This document shows positions 1 to 6,627 of a DNA stretch of 17,620 nt, one piece after another. Every line of letters starts with the position of its first letter. Within the stretch, counting starts at the first letter, position 1. The notes beneath the pieces were generated by a model, which searched no databases, was not told where the DNA came from, and saw nothing but the letters and a program-made list of their open reading frames with translations. The stretch is from an uncultured Bacilli bacterium (GTDB lineage Bacteria > Bacillota_I > Bacilli_A > RF39 > UBA660): assembly GCA_944332375.1 (NCBI GenBank), contig CALVJU010000069.1, positions 1-17,620 on the forward strand, given 5' to 3'. A program made the position numbers and the translations under genes.

Positions 1-604
1 TTTTTGCTGTTATAATAGATATATTAATATAAAAAATTGCTAAAAAAATCAAATTGATAGTATAAGTTATGAAATAGGTTGGTAATTTATCTAAATATTG
101 CCTATTTATTAGTGAATAATCGTAAAACTCAATTGTTTTATTAATATCAAAGCTTCTAGTTGTAATATAACATCCAACAAATAAAACTATAATAAATATT
201 GGTATAATAATAGCATTTTTCCAAGAACCCAATATATTAACAATAAGATTCTTCTTATAGCTTCTTCTCATACATTCGTCTTTAAAATATCCTGTTTTAA
301 TTTTTGAATAAAAATCATAAATTCCACATAACATAATAATAAATGGCATAACATACATTATAATTGCCAAAGGACTGTCTACAATAATATAACTGAACAA
401 TGAATATGTATCATACATTATTGGTTTTTTTGGAATAATTGGAGAAGTATTAGGATTTTTATCTAAATACTCCATAACTCTATTATATTCATCTATTGAA
501 TGATTAAAATCGATTTTATATTTTACAAGAGATAATATTACACATAATAACAATAATAATAAACATATTAGTAAAAGTTTATTTCTTTTTAAAAAGATTT
601 TCAT
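1..604 (-). CDS. Multi-pass membrane protein, ABC-2 permease-like, 3' end cut by window edge
   Basis: An open frame starts at the ATG at 604-602 and stays open to the window edge (201 codons, no stop), so the protein is C-terminally incomplete here. The start is fixed by AGGAGG at 609-614, five bases upstream. The N-terminus is a short basic stretch (MKIFLKRNK) followed by a Leu-rich membrane helix (about residues 9-28). A hydrophilic, probably extracellular loop covers about 29-70, and further hydrophobic spans lie near 75-97, 131-150 and 180-200. Helix-loop-helix with a long first loop is what many ABC-2-type permeases look like, but no diagnostic motif was seen and no ATPase gene lies in the window. 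It lies downstream of the secreted-protein gene in the same direction, so co-expression and a role in its export, immunity or sensing are plausible inferences only. Confidence 0.72.
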   Translation of the reverse strand, partial: MKIFLKRNKLLLICLLLLLLCVILSLVKYKIDFNHSIDEYNRVMEYLDKNPNTSPIIPKKPIMYDTYSLFSYIIVDSPLAIIMYVMPFIIMLCGIYDFYSKIKTGYFKDECMRRSYKKNLIVNILGSWKNAIIIPIFIIVLFVGCYITTRSFDINKTIEFYDYSLINRQYLDKLPTYFITYTINLIFLAIFYINISIITAK

Positions 605-616
605 AATACCTCCTAA

Positions 617-712
617 AAAAATAGTTGCAAGTATATGAATGTTATTATTTTTAATTATTTAAAATACAACATACAACATACAACATACAACATACAACGC
701 ACAACTATTTTT
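617..712 (-). terminator. Long-range hairpin, possible attenuator between secreted and membrane genes
   Basis: Read on the minus strand, AAAAATAGTTG (712-702) is the exact complement of CAACTATTTTT (627-617). The second arm runs straight into further U residues and then the AGGAGG of the membrane-protein gene. The 74-base loop holds most of the 7-bp tandem repeats. The shape suggests a leaky terminator or a structure that limits translation of the downstream gene. The long loop makes this less certain than an ordinary terminator. Confidence 0.35.
664..705. repeat. 7-bp tandem repeat, five perfect copies plus one degenerate
   Basis: ATACAAC is repeated head to tail at 664-670, 671-677, 678-684, 685-691 and 692-698, then GCACAAC at 699-705. 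It starts six bases beyond the stop codon of the secreted-protein gene, in the spacer before the membrane-protein gene. A 7-bp unit is prone to copy-number change by slippage; being non-coding, such change would alter spacing or RNA folding rather than a reading frame. Confidence 0.95.
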
Positions 713-1172
713 AATTTAATTGATTATATACTGATTCAGATACAAACCATGTACCATTGAAATAAGTAGTAGAAAGATAAGTATTACGAGCTTTCATAGT
801 CATAGTTACATTTCCTGGAACCATACCATACGCTTCTGAAGAAGTTTCTGTACTAAATTTTTTCACAACACTATAATTAGTGTTAGAACTATTTTGAGTA
901 ACTTCTACTAAAACCCAAGGAGATGTACCAGTTGCACCAGAAAGTCCTTTACCAGTTAGTCTTACATTAAAATCTCTTGTGTCTTGAGTACTTAACACAC
1001 CTATAACATGATTTTCGTAATCACTTTTTGTTAATGTTCCTGCATCAACTGTTCCTTGCCAAGCTGGTAATTTAAAACCAACATAACTTTGATAAGCTGC
1101 TGCAGATACACCTGAAACTGCCATAACAGTAGTTATGGCTAAAGCCACACCTAAATATTTTACATACTTCAT
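711..1172 (-). CDS. Small secreted protein of unknown function
   Basis: This 153-residue protein has a clear Sec signal peptide: a Lys-containing start (MKYVKYLG), a hydrophobic core (about 8-22) and an Ala-rich cleavage region (VSAAAYQ), so the mature chain would begin near residue 26-27. The mature part has no Cys, is rich in Thr, Ser, Asn, Gly and aromatic residues (PAWQG, SPWVLVEV, YFNGTWF), and looks like a small beta-rich extracellular domain. The start is supported by AAGGAGGAG at 1182-1190. I do not recognise the family; bacteriocin-like or surface-associated functions are possible but unproven. The gene is led by a plausible promoter, bracketed by a 15-bp inverted repeat, and followed in the same direction by a membrane-protein gene. 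An insertion sequence sits immediately upstream of its promoter. Confidence 0.8.
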   Translation of the reverse strand: MKYVKYLGVALAITTVMAVSGVSAAAYQSYVGFKLPAWQGTVDAGTLTKSDYENHVIGVLSTQDTRDFNVRLTGKGLSGATGTSPWVLVEVTQNSSNTNYSVVKKFSTETSSEAYGMVPGNVTMTMKARNTYLSTTYFNGTWFVSESVYNQLN

Positions 1173-1216
1173 TGATAATCACTCCTCCTTATTTCATATA
1201 CTTGCAATCTAATTTT

Positions 1217-1244
1217 ATCATAATTTTATATTTTATCCAATCAA
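1217..1244 (-). promoter_or_regulatory. Predicted promoter of the secreted-protein gene
   Basis: On the minus strand TTGATT (1244-1239) is followed after 16 bases by TATGAT (1222-1217). The -35 box lies in the proximal copy of a 23-bp tandem duplication. Transcription would start near 1210, so the inverted-repeat arm at 1193-1207 lies at the very start of the mRNA. Confidence 0.5.
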
Positions 1245-1275
1245 AATTAAACATTTTATCCAATCAAAATTAAAC
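1230..1275. repeat. 23-bp tandem duplication upstream of the secreted-protein gene
   Basis: The segments 1230-1252 and 1253-1275 are identical and directly abutting. On the minus strand each copy contains TTTTGATTGG, which includes the -35-like TTGATT. The second copy ends four bases before the left end of the insertion sequence at 1280. It could be a duplicated regulator site or a chance slippage product. Confidence 0.95.
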
Positions 1276-1350
1276 TTTTCAGTAAATAAGAGTAAATTTT
1301 TTTCGAAAAGAATTTGATATAATTACTACATAATAAAAGGCGGTTATATA

Positions 1351-2643
1351 GTGATGAATAGAAAACAAAGAAGAGAATTAAGAAAAGATAAAAATTTAAT
1401 TAGGAATTTATATGCAATAATACAAAAGTATTTGCCTGAACTGTTTAATAAATTTTATAATTTAACAGATACAAGAAATCAATCATTTGTCACTTACGAC
1501 ATGAAAGTAATTTGTGTAACTCGATTATTCGGACTTTTATGTGGATTGACTTCATTATCCATTATTTCGGACGATGTTTTTAATACGGATGCTTGTATTA
1601 AAAACATTTCAACAATTTGTCAAACAAAATTAGATGAATTACCTTATTGGGAAACTATCCAAGATGTTTTTGTTCATATAAAAATAGATGAATTAAGAAA
1701 TATACAAACATATATTGTTAAAGCTTTAATTCGTTCCAAAATGTTTGATAAGTATAAATATAAAGGTGCTTTTCAACTTATTTTTGATGGAACTGGTTTA
1801 TCTAATCACAATTATAATTTGAATAGTAATTGTCTACAAAGGAAACATAAAGACGGCAAAATTTCTTATTATAAATATGTATTAGAATGTAAACTATGTG
1901 TTGGTAATATTGTGATTAGTGTAGATTCTGAAATTATTGAAAATGATGAAATGCTTACCAATAAACAAAAACAAGATTGTGAAACAAACGCTTTTAAAAG
2001 AATGATTAAGAGGATTAAAAAAAATTATCCAAAACAGAAATTTATTATTTCTGGTGATGGCCTTTATGCGACTACACCTATTATTAAAATTTGTAACAGA
2101 AATAAATGGTTTTATATTTTTAATTTAAAACCTGATAGATTAAAAGAAATCAACTCTACTTTCGAAAGAAATCTATTATTAGAAAATGAATCGACAATTA
2201 AAGATTATTATTTATCTACAAATATTAAATATAAAGATATTACTGTTCATGCTTTTAAATTTATCGAGAAAGCTAAAAATAATAAAAAAACAATATTTAG
2301 ATATATAAGTAATATTCCTGTAAATAATGACAATATTAAAGATGTTGTTAAATTGGGTAGAAATAGATGGAAAATTGAAAACGAAGGTTTTTATACTCAA
2401 AAGCATAGAACTTTTAATATCACTCATTTAAATAGTAGAAACGATAATGCCATGAAAGCTCATTATTTTTTTATTCAATTTGCTCATACGATTAGGCAAT
2501 TACTTGAACAAGGCGACTTACACACCAAGTCATTAATGCTCAAATTAAAAGAAGTAAGTGCATACCTTGTAGAGTCACTCACTTCACCAAACCCAAATCT
2601 TATGAACATTGAAATAAATTTTCAACTAAGATTTGATACTTAA
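1351..2643 (+). CDS. DDE transposase of the insertion sequence
   Basis: The 430-residue protein has a basic N-terminus (MMNRKQRRELRKDK) suited to DNA contact and a DDE/RNase H-like core. The likely catalytic residues are Asp146 (LIFDGTGL), Asp236 (ISGDGLYAT) and Glu343 (GRNRWKIENEGF), the last in the Y/R-x-W-x-I-E context typical of IS4-like enzymes. The stretch around KQDCETNAFKRMIKRIKK resembles ISNCY/IS4-superfamily transposases as I recall them; the exact family is not settled. The start is GTG at 1351 or ATG at 1354, both behind AAAAGGCGG at 1335-1343. A -10-like TATAAT lies at 1318-1323 with no good -35 box. There is no frameshift or stop, so the enzyme is probably functional. Very A/T-rich codon use makes it slightly richer in Asn, Lys and Ile than its neighbours. 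Confidence 0.93.
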   Translation: MMNRKQRRELRKDKNLIRNLYAIIQKYLPELFNKFYNLTDTRNQSFVTYDMKVICVTRLFGLLCGLTSLSIISDDVFNTDACIKNISTICQTKLDELPYWETIQDVFVHIKIDELRNIQTYIVKALIRSKMFDKYKYKGAFQLIFDGTGLSNHNYNLNSNCLQRKHKDGKISYYKYVLECKLCVGNIVISVDSEIIENDEMLTNKQKQDCETNAFKRMIKRIKKNYPKQKFIISGDGLYATTPIIKICNRNKWFYIFNLKPDRLKEINSTFERNLLLENESTIKDYYLSTNIKYKDITVHAFKFIEKAKNNKKTIFRYISNIPVNNDNIKDVVKLGRNRWKIENEGFYTQKHRTFNITHLNSRNDNAMKAHYFFIQFAHTIRQLLEQGDLHTKSLMLKLKEVSAYLVESLTSPNPNLMNIEINFQLRFDT

Positions 2644-2746
2644 ATTATACTATATTTGTTCTTTGAAATCACTATTTTTTTCAAAAAATTTTTTTAAAGG
2701 CCTTTTGCCTCTTTTTGTCGTGTATAAAATTTCTAAAGTTTGCGAA

Positions 2747-2796
2747 GAAAAAAATAAGATAGAATCTTTTTTATCAAATTCTATCTTATTTTTTTC
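2747..2796 (+). terminator. Intrinsic terminator within the right end of the insertion sequence
   Basis: A perfect 19-bp stem (2747-2765 with 2778-2796) closes a 12-base loop. The 3' arm ends in a run of seven T, and the 5' arm starts with a matching A run, so it should stop transcription from both sides. It would terminate transposase mRNA and shield the element from transcripts entering from the operon to its right. Confidence 0.85.
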
Positions 2797-2878
2797 AATT
2801 GATTATTTTTACTCTTATTTACTGTATTCTTAGCTCCTTGTTCAATTCAATAAACTGATAAAACAATTTTAATTGATT

Positions 2879-3622
2879 CTATTGATTTACATATACTCTT
2901 AATTCTGGCATTCTTTTTAGTGCAATCGAATAAATTTCTTTCTTATTCCTTGTTTGCTCACTAAATCTACAAAATATAGTTGGATCTTCAAATTGTAATA
3001 CCTTTTTTAAAGTATCCATTCTAAGTTTCATAACTTCAGGAGCTTCCGCTACCTCTTTAGCAATTTCTGAACCATTTTTTTCAGAGACAGAAATCTTTTC
3101 ATCATTATATCCTTCAAAACGTAGAGCAATGTATCGAGCATTTTCAAAACTTTCATTCATGAGTTCTAATAAAAGAGAAACATCTATTTTTTTCAAATCA
3201 ACATATTCCACCGCACATATATTACGCAAACATAGTTCTTTGATATGTTTTTTTTCTGTTATCCATTCTTCTGGAAAATAAAGAGCCAATTTTGGACATA
3301 ATTTTAAATAGTTTAACAGTAAAGTGGTATCATGAACAATTTCTCTTTTTGGTAATACATCCTCTTTTTTGATGGATTCCATTCTTTTTAATAATTGTAA
3401 CCATTTCTGATTTTTACACCATGACCAGTCACTTTCTTTGAAGAAATCATAATTTATACTTACTATTTTTTTTATTTCTTGCTCATTCATATTTAAATCT
3501 AGATGATCTATCTCACGAAACAAATGAATATATGCTATATTCTGTTCTTGGTGTACATCCCAATATACCAATTCTTCACAATCACAAATCGCAATGATTA
3601 GTTTAACTAATTTTTCTTCCAT
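2879..3622 (-). CDS. Hypothetical protein, last gene of the SUFU-linked operon
   Basis: I do not recognise this protein. The frame can be extended to a TTG at 3664, but the ATG at 3622 is preceded by GGGAGGAGG (3634-3642), so a 247-residue product is preferred. It is soluble, without signal peptide or membrane span. The N-terminal half is acidic and aromatic, with a Trp-rich patch (ESDWSWCKNQKWLQLL). The middle has a helical segment with periodic Leu (LLLNYLKLCPKLALYF, then DVSLLLELMNESFENARYIA) that could be an alpha-helical repeat of the DUF4116 or ankyrin-like kind, though I cannot confirm either. The C-terminus has KKVLQFEDPTIFCRF and ends RVYVNQ. It follows the transglutaminase-like gene by 54 bp on the same strand, so it belongs to the same transcription unit and may be a partner or adaptor. 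Confidence 0.7.
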   Translation of the reverse strand: MEEKLVKLIIAICDCEELVYWDVHQEQNIAYIHLFREIDHLDLNMNEQEIKKIVSINYDFFKESDWSWCKNQKWLQLLKRMESIKKEDVLPKREIVHDTTLLLNYLKLCPKLALYFPEEWITEKKHIKELCLRNICAVEYVDLKKIDVSLLLELMNESFENARYIALRFEGYNDEKISVSEKNGSEIAKEVAEAPEVMKLRMDTLKKVLQFEDPTIFCRFSEQTRNKKEIYSIALKRMPELRVYVNQ

Positions 3623-3676
3623 ATTATTATAATCCTCCTCCCACAATATACCGATAGTCTTCAAAGTATCCTGATA

Positions 3677-4315
3677 TTATTTTTTTCCATTTGCTAATTC
3701 TATTTTTTCATATTTTGGATCTTGATATAAATTTATATCAAATTGAGTAAATAAATCATCCATTAATTGATTATTCTTTTTCAAATTCGTACAACCAACT
3801 TCATGGCCAGTAAGAGATTTTGAAAAAACATAATATTGATTTGGTAAAGAATCGTTATGATAATCATAATCCGGATAAATAATACCCGCAGTAGAATCCA
3901 ATAACATCCATTTACTATTTAGATAGATTTCTAAAAAAATATGTCCTTGATGTGAATATGCACCATCATTATGGTTTTGTAAATCTTTCACCCAATCTAT
4001 TTTGGCAGCTTGAACATAAATAGTAGGAACCCCATTCATTCGTAAAATAGGGGCAAGAGCAGTTCCTACATCACTACAACCTGACCATATTTTATCACGA
4101 AAAATTTCCTCACTAGTCCTTGTAAACTTTTTTACTTTATTTTCTGTATCTCTTTTCATGTTAGTCATAAACAATTGATATAGGTGAGCAACATCATCTA
4201 TTGTCTTTATTCTGCCAATTTTTTTACTAAATTTTAACATTTCTTCTCCAACTTTATGCTGTCCTTCATTCTTTAAACACTCTAAAAGATGGTCATGACA
4301 AATTGTCTCTATCAT
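3677..4315 (-). CDS. Transglutaminase-like (papain-fold) cysteine enzyme
   Basis: This 212-residue protein shows the transglutaminase-like triad in order: Cys80 in IWSGCSDVGTAL, His125 in HQGHIFLEIYL and Asp140 in KWMLLDSTAG. The GVPTIYVQA strand after the Cys helix and the 'Cys helix, His strand, Asp strand' spacing are typical of the fold. Such proteins act as peptidases, amidases or protein cross-linkers, and some are toxin domains; which applies here cannot be told from sequence. No signal peptide or export domain is visible, so it is probably cytoplasmic. The start ATG at 4315 has AGAGGA upstream, and the gene overlaps the end of the HExxH gene by 23 bp, which implies translational coupling. 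An N-terminal helical region (residues 1-75) precedes the catalytic core. Confidence 0.82.
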   Translation of the reverse strand: MIETICHDHLLECLKNEGQHKVGEEMLKFSKKIGRIKTIDDVAHLYQLFMTNMKRDTENKVKKFTRTSEEIFRDKIWSGCSDVGTALAPILRMNGVPTIYVQAAKIDWVKDLQNHNDGAYSHQGHIFLEIYLNSKWMLLDSTAGIIYPDYDYHNDSLPNQYYVFSKSLTGHEVGCTNLKKNNQLMDDLFTQFDINLYQDPKYEKIELANGKK

Positions 4316-5072
4316 TTTTTTCCTCTTTCTCTAAAACATTATTTACATATTCAAAGCCTCTATTGATTTTATCTTCTATTCCAATATCTTCACTATAAAT
4401 TTCTCTAAGACGATCCATTACTAATACATCTCCATCATACATATTATAAAAACTATCATAGCCATATTCATGAAATGGAAACATAGTAGAGAAAGGTTGA
4501 TTATTTAAAATTGGATCTGTTACCATTTCGCTATATTGCCAAGTAAGAAATGGGGCGTCATATTCTCTTCTTGGAATTTCTGGATGCATAATTTTCCATT
4601 TTTCGAACCATAAAAAATGTAAAGTTTCATGAGCACATGTTTCTATTATCTTCCAATCTTCCACTTCAGTAGAGATGGAAAAACAAAAATGATCTAAATA
4701 TCTTGGAAACACTGGAATCAATCCAACTTTTCCATCAATGATATTTAAATTTTTTGGCCATCTCACACCTAAATAGGTTTCTAATGTCTGAAAATAAATA
4801 TCATTATAATTTTCCCATATATGATTGTATCGTATTACTTCTTGATTGATCTTTTCTTCACACTTCTCATATTCTTCTTTCACTACTTGTTCTATTATTT
4901 GATATACTTCTTTTCTGGAAAGATTTTTATCTAAATGCGCTAATTGTGGAAAATATTGAGTAGTAAAATCATGAACACTTAAAGTTCCATTGTCTTCATA
5001 ATATGCCCACTTTATCGTATCTATATTTTCTTTCAAAGTCATTTTTTTAAATTTTAATTTTGGAATGTTCAT
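4293..5072 (-). CDS. HExxH metallopeptidase-like protein
   Basis: The 259-residue protein contains a zinc-peptidase motif HETLH at residues 148-152 (context CAHETLHFLWFEKW), preceded by a beta-rich stretch (VGLIPVFPRYLDHFCFSIS) of the kind that forms the active-site edge strand. A downstream acidic residue, Glu182 in WQYSEMVTDPIL, is well placed as a third zinc ligand, which suggests a gluzincin-type fold. The first about 100 residues are helical and charged. No signal peptide is seen, so it is probably intracellular. Family and substrate are unknown to me. The start ATG has AAAGGAG in front, and its 3' end overlaps the transglutaminase-like gene by 23 bp. Two candidate hydrolases encoded back to back suggests a shared target. 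Confidence 0.75.
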   Translation of the reverse strand: MNIPKLKFKKMTLKENIDTIKWAYYEDNGTLSVHDFTTQYFPQLAHLDKNLSRKEVYQIIEQVVKEEYEKCEEKINQEVIRYNHIWENYNDIYFQTLETYLGVRWPKNLNIIDGKVGLIPVFPRYLDHFCFSISTEVEDWKIIETCAHETLHFLWFEKWKIMHPEIPRREYDAPFLTWQYSEMVTDPILNNQPFSTMFPFHEYGYDSFYNMYDGDVLVMDRLREIYSEDIGIEDKINRGFEYVNNVLEKEEKNDRDNLS

Positions 5073-5144
5073 ATGTCTACTCCTTTGTAATAGTCATTAC
5101 CATTATCACATTTTTTTCATTATAGTCCTATTTTTTCCCATACA

Positions 5145-5705
5145 TTAAACGATTGATTCTCTATTATAATCAGAAATATCCACGTTCTTTTCTTCTAGTA
5201 ATGATTTAAATTGCTCTACGCCATGCTTTTGTATATATACTGCTTCATCATTTGAAATGGGAACAAGTAATAACCATGAGACTACTTCTTCTTCCTCTTC
5301 TAAAGGAGCATACTTTTCCCAAAATGTTGGAGAAAGCAAAAGTATATGTTCCATATTTGTACTCTTTATATATTTTCTAACAACGTCTGGTATTACCATG
5401 CCATATTGACATATTTTCTTATCTCTAATTTCAAAAGCTGTAGTGGCCAGGATATTTTCTAATTTAAAGAGATTTGACTTTCCTAAAGCAATCAATTCAA
5501 ATCTTACTTTCTTTTTACTTTGTTTTAATCCGGTTTCAATCTCATTCATTCCAATAGTAGCACATGTTTTTCCTTTGTTACAATATCCATCTTTGCTTAT
5601 AAATATATCTATACTTTTTGAATTATTTTGATTTAAATATCTAAATACTTTGGGATTTCCACCAATAAACGATACCTCGAATTTTGCTATTTTTTTATTA
5701 TCCAT
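5145..5705 (-). CDS. Suppressor-of-fused (SUFU) domain protein
   Basis: The 186-residue protein matches the bacterial SUFU domain along most of its length: an N-terminal strand region, TCATIGMNE (48-55), VRFELIALG (67-75), the segment CQYGMVIPDVV (99-109), EHILLLSPTFWE (119-130), and WLLLVPISNDEAVYIQKHG (144-162), ending in DISDYNRESIV. The LSP-FW and W-L-VPI-xxE blocks are the strongest identifiers. In bacteria, SUFU proteins have been proposed by comparative genomics to act as immunity proteins near polymorphic toxins; direct evidence is limited. Here no toxin with an export domain is seen, but two enzyme-like genes follow on the same strand after 72 bp. It is probably soluble and cytoplasmic, and it heads the operon behind a promoter at 5752-5780. 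Confidence 0.85.
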   Translation of the reverse strand: MDNKKIAKFEVSFIGGNPKVFRYLNQNNSKSIDIFISKDGYCNKGKTCATIGMNEIETGLKQSKKKVRFELIALGKSNLFKLENILATTAFEIRDKKICQYGMVIPDVVRKYIKSTNMEHILLLSPTFWEKYAPLEEEEEVVSWLLLVPISNDEAVYIQKHGVEQFKSLLEEKNVDISDYNRESIV

Positions 5706-5751
5706 TCTTTCACCATTTTCTAATCACTTATATTTTTCTATAAGAGTTGCT

Positions 5752-5780
5752 TCTATAATATATATTAACACAATTATCAA
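5752..5780 (-). promoter_or_regulatory. Predicted promoter of the SUFU-linked operon
   Basis: On the minus strand TTGATA (5780-5775) and TATAGA (5757-5752) are separated by 17 bases. The -35 box abuts the U tract of the terminator of the preceding gene. Transcription would start near 5745, leaving a leader of about 40 bases before the ATG at 5705. Confidence 0.55.
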
Positions 5781-5810
5781 AAAAATAGTATGCATTTCAA
5801 CATACTATCA
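5778..5810 (-). terminator. Intrinsic terminator of the hypothetical gene at 5830-6414
   Basis: On the minus strand ATAGTATG (5808-5801) pairs perfectly with CATACTAT (5792-5785) across an 8-base loop and is followed by a run of T (5785-5779). It lies 20 bp after the stop codon and separates this gene from the SUFU-linked operon. Confidence 0.85.
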
Positions 5811-5829
5811 GAACATTTTAAATTCATAC

Positions 5830-6414
5830 TTATATATGAAAACCATTCTGCCTACGTATAGAATAGATATCTATATCATTAACTAATTCTTTTTCTTCTG
5901 GTGTAAGCATGCTGTCATTTACTCGCCCACTTATATTTCTTTCATAACGATTGTGAACAAAAGAAGATATCACCGCATCTCTAATAGGTTGATAGTTCAT
6001 CCATTCAAAACCAATTTGTCCTCTTTCCATGTCATAGGATTCAGGATCCCTATTCACATCTAACATAACCGCAACAAGACCATTTTCTATCATATAGACT
6101 GGTGTTTGATCTGTTACTGCATTTAAATTAAAGATAGCTGTCCCTTTTCCAAATTCTGGATCCATAGTTTCTCTTTTATATGCAACAGAACGTACCAATG
6201 ATTTTAAAAACTCTGCTTCAAATTCATGTGGTTCCATGGACATTACTAGTTCTCTTGCACCATTTTGTCTCGTAAATCCAGAAAAATTAGACCTAAGTCC
6301 TTCACTTAAAGCATAACTGAGATGTTCATAGATTTTGTTTGGATTTGAATATCTTCCCTGATATCTTTGATAAGTTTCCCAACATGCTTGATCAATTCTT
6401 TCGATATTTGTCAT
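5830..6414 (-). CDS. Hypothetical protein, single-gene transcription unit
   Basis: I do not recognise this protein. ATG codons at 6432, 6420 and 6414 are possible starts. The AAGGTGGTG at 6420-6428 is best spaced for the ATG at 6414, giving 194 residues starting MTNIERIDQACWET. The chain is soluble, with no signal peptide or membrane span. Visible blocks are a helical N-terminus (YEHLSYALSEGLRSNFSGF), an EFEAEFLKSLVRSVAYKRE helix, a beta-type region around TPVYMIENGLVAVMLDVNRD, and a C-terminal charged tail. It ends in its own terminator and begins near the start of a divergent gene, sharing a 213-bp intergenic region. No clear -35 box was found for it. Confidence 0.65.
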   Translation of the reverse strand: MTNIERIDQACWETYQRYQGRYSNPNKIYEHLSYALSEGLRSNFSGFTRQNGARELVMSMEPHEFEAEFLKSLVRSVAYKRETMDPEFGKGTAIFNLNAVTDQTPVYMIENGLVAVMLDVNRDPESYDMERGQIGFEWMNYQPIRDAVISSFVHNRYERNISGRVNDSMLTPEEKELVNDIDIYSIRRQNGFHI

Positions 6415-6528
6415 TACCATCACCACCTTCATTATATCAGTAATCTATAAAAAAGAAAAATCTTTGTTTACTTTTTTACATTTCTTTGCACCCTTCATTC
6501 TGATAGCATTTAACACTTTAGAAAAATT

Positions 6529-6576
6529 TATTCCTTTCTATTTGCAAATATGTTAAAATGATTTTAGAAAGGAATA
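6529..6576. promoter_or_regulatory. 12-bp inverted repeat framing an extended -10 promoter
   Basis: TATTCCTTTCTA (6529-6540) and TAGAAAGGAATA (6565-6576) are exact inverted copies separated by 24 bp. An extended -10 element, TGTTAAAAT (6551-6559), lies between them and would serve the plus-strand gene at 6628, with transcription starting near the second arm. The position suggests an operator pair for a repressor or activator dimer. Confidence 0.5.
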
Positions 6577-6580
6577 GAAA

Positions 6581-6607
6581 TAATATGTGTTGTTGATACA
6601 CATATTA
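6581..6607 (+). promoter_or_regulatory. 10-bp stem-loop in the leader before the gene at 6628
   Basis: TAATATGTGT (6581-6590) and ACACATATTA (6598-6607) pair perfectly around a 7-base loop. The ribosome-binding site AAGAGGAG (6615-6622) follows within eight bases. It has no T tract, so it is an RNA structure near the start site or a DNA palindrome bound by a regulator, not a terminator. Confidence 0.55.
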
Positions 6608-6627
6608 CTAGTAAAAGAGGAGTAAAG

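Larger units (their letters stand above)
625..1207. repeat. Perfect 15-bp inverted repeat flanking the secreted-protein gene
   Basis: TTGCAAGTATATGAA at 625-639 recurs as its exact reverse complement at 1193-1207. The arms enclose the whole secreted-protein gene (711-1172) and its ribosome-binding site, while the predicted promoter (1217-1244) lies just outside. The geometry fits either an invertible segment or a pairing between the 5' leader and the intercistronic region of the mRNA. No recombinase gene is in the window. Confidence 0.8.
1280..2824 (+). mobile_element. Complete insertion sequence with 17-bp terminal inverted repeats
   Basis: CAGTAAATAAGAGTAAA at 1280-1296 recurs as its exact reverse complement at 2808-2824, defining an element of 1545 bp with one transposase gene and a strong hairpin terminator inside the right end. 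A target-site duplication is not obvious: the bases outside the ends are TTTT on the left and TATT on the right, so it is either very short, mutated or lost. The element lies between the promoter of the secreted-protein gene (55 bp away on the left) and the end of the SUFU-linked operon (54 bp away on the right). Both boundaries look intact, so it seems to have landed in an intergenic space. Confidence 0.9.

Noticed and set aside
664..705. Regular repeats that could be read as a CRISPR array
   Set aside because: The 7-bp units are head to tail without spacers, and no cas genes are present.
2633..2833. Small plus-strand open frame after the transposase
   Set aside because: It runs through the terminator hairpin and the right inverted repeat of the insertion sequence, so it is chance.
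3622..3664. Upstream TTG start for the hypothetical gene, adding 14 residues
   Set aside because: The ATG at 3622 has a much better ribosome-binding site, GGGAGGAGG, and the TTG has none.
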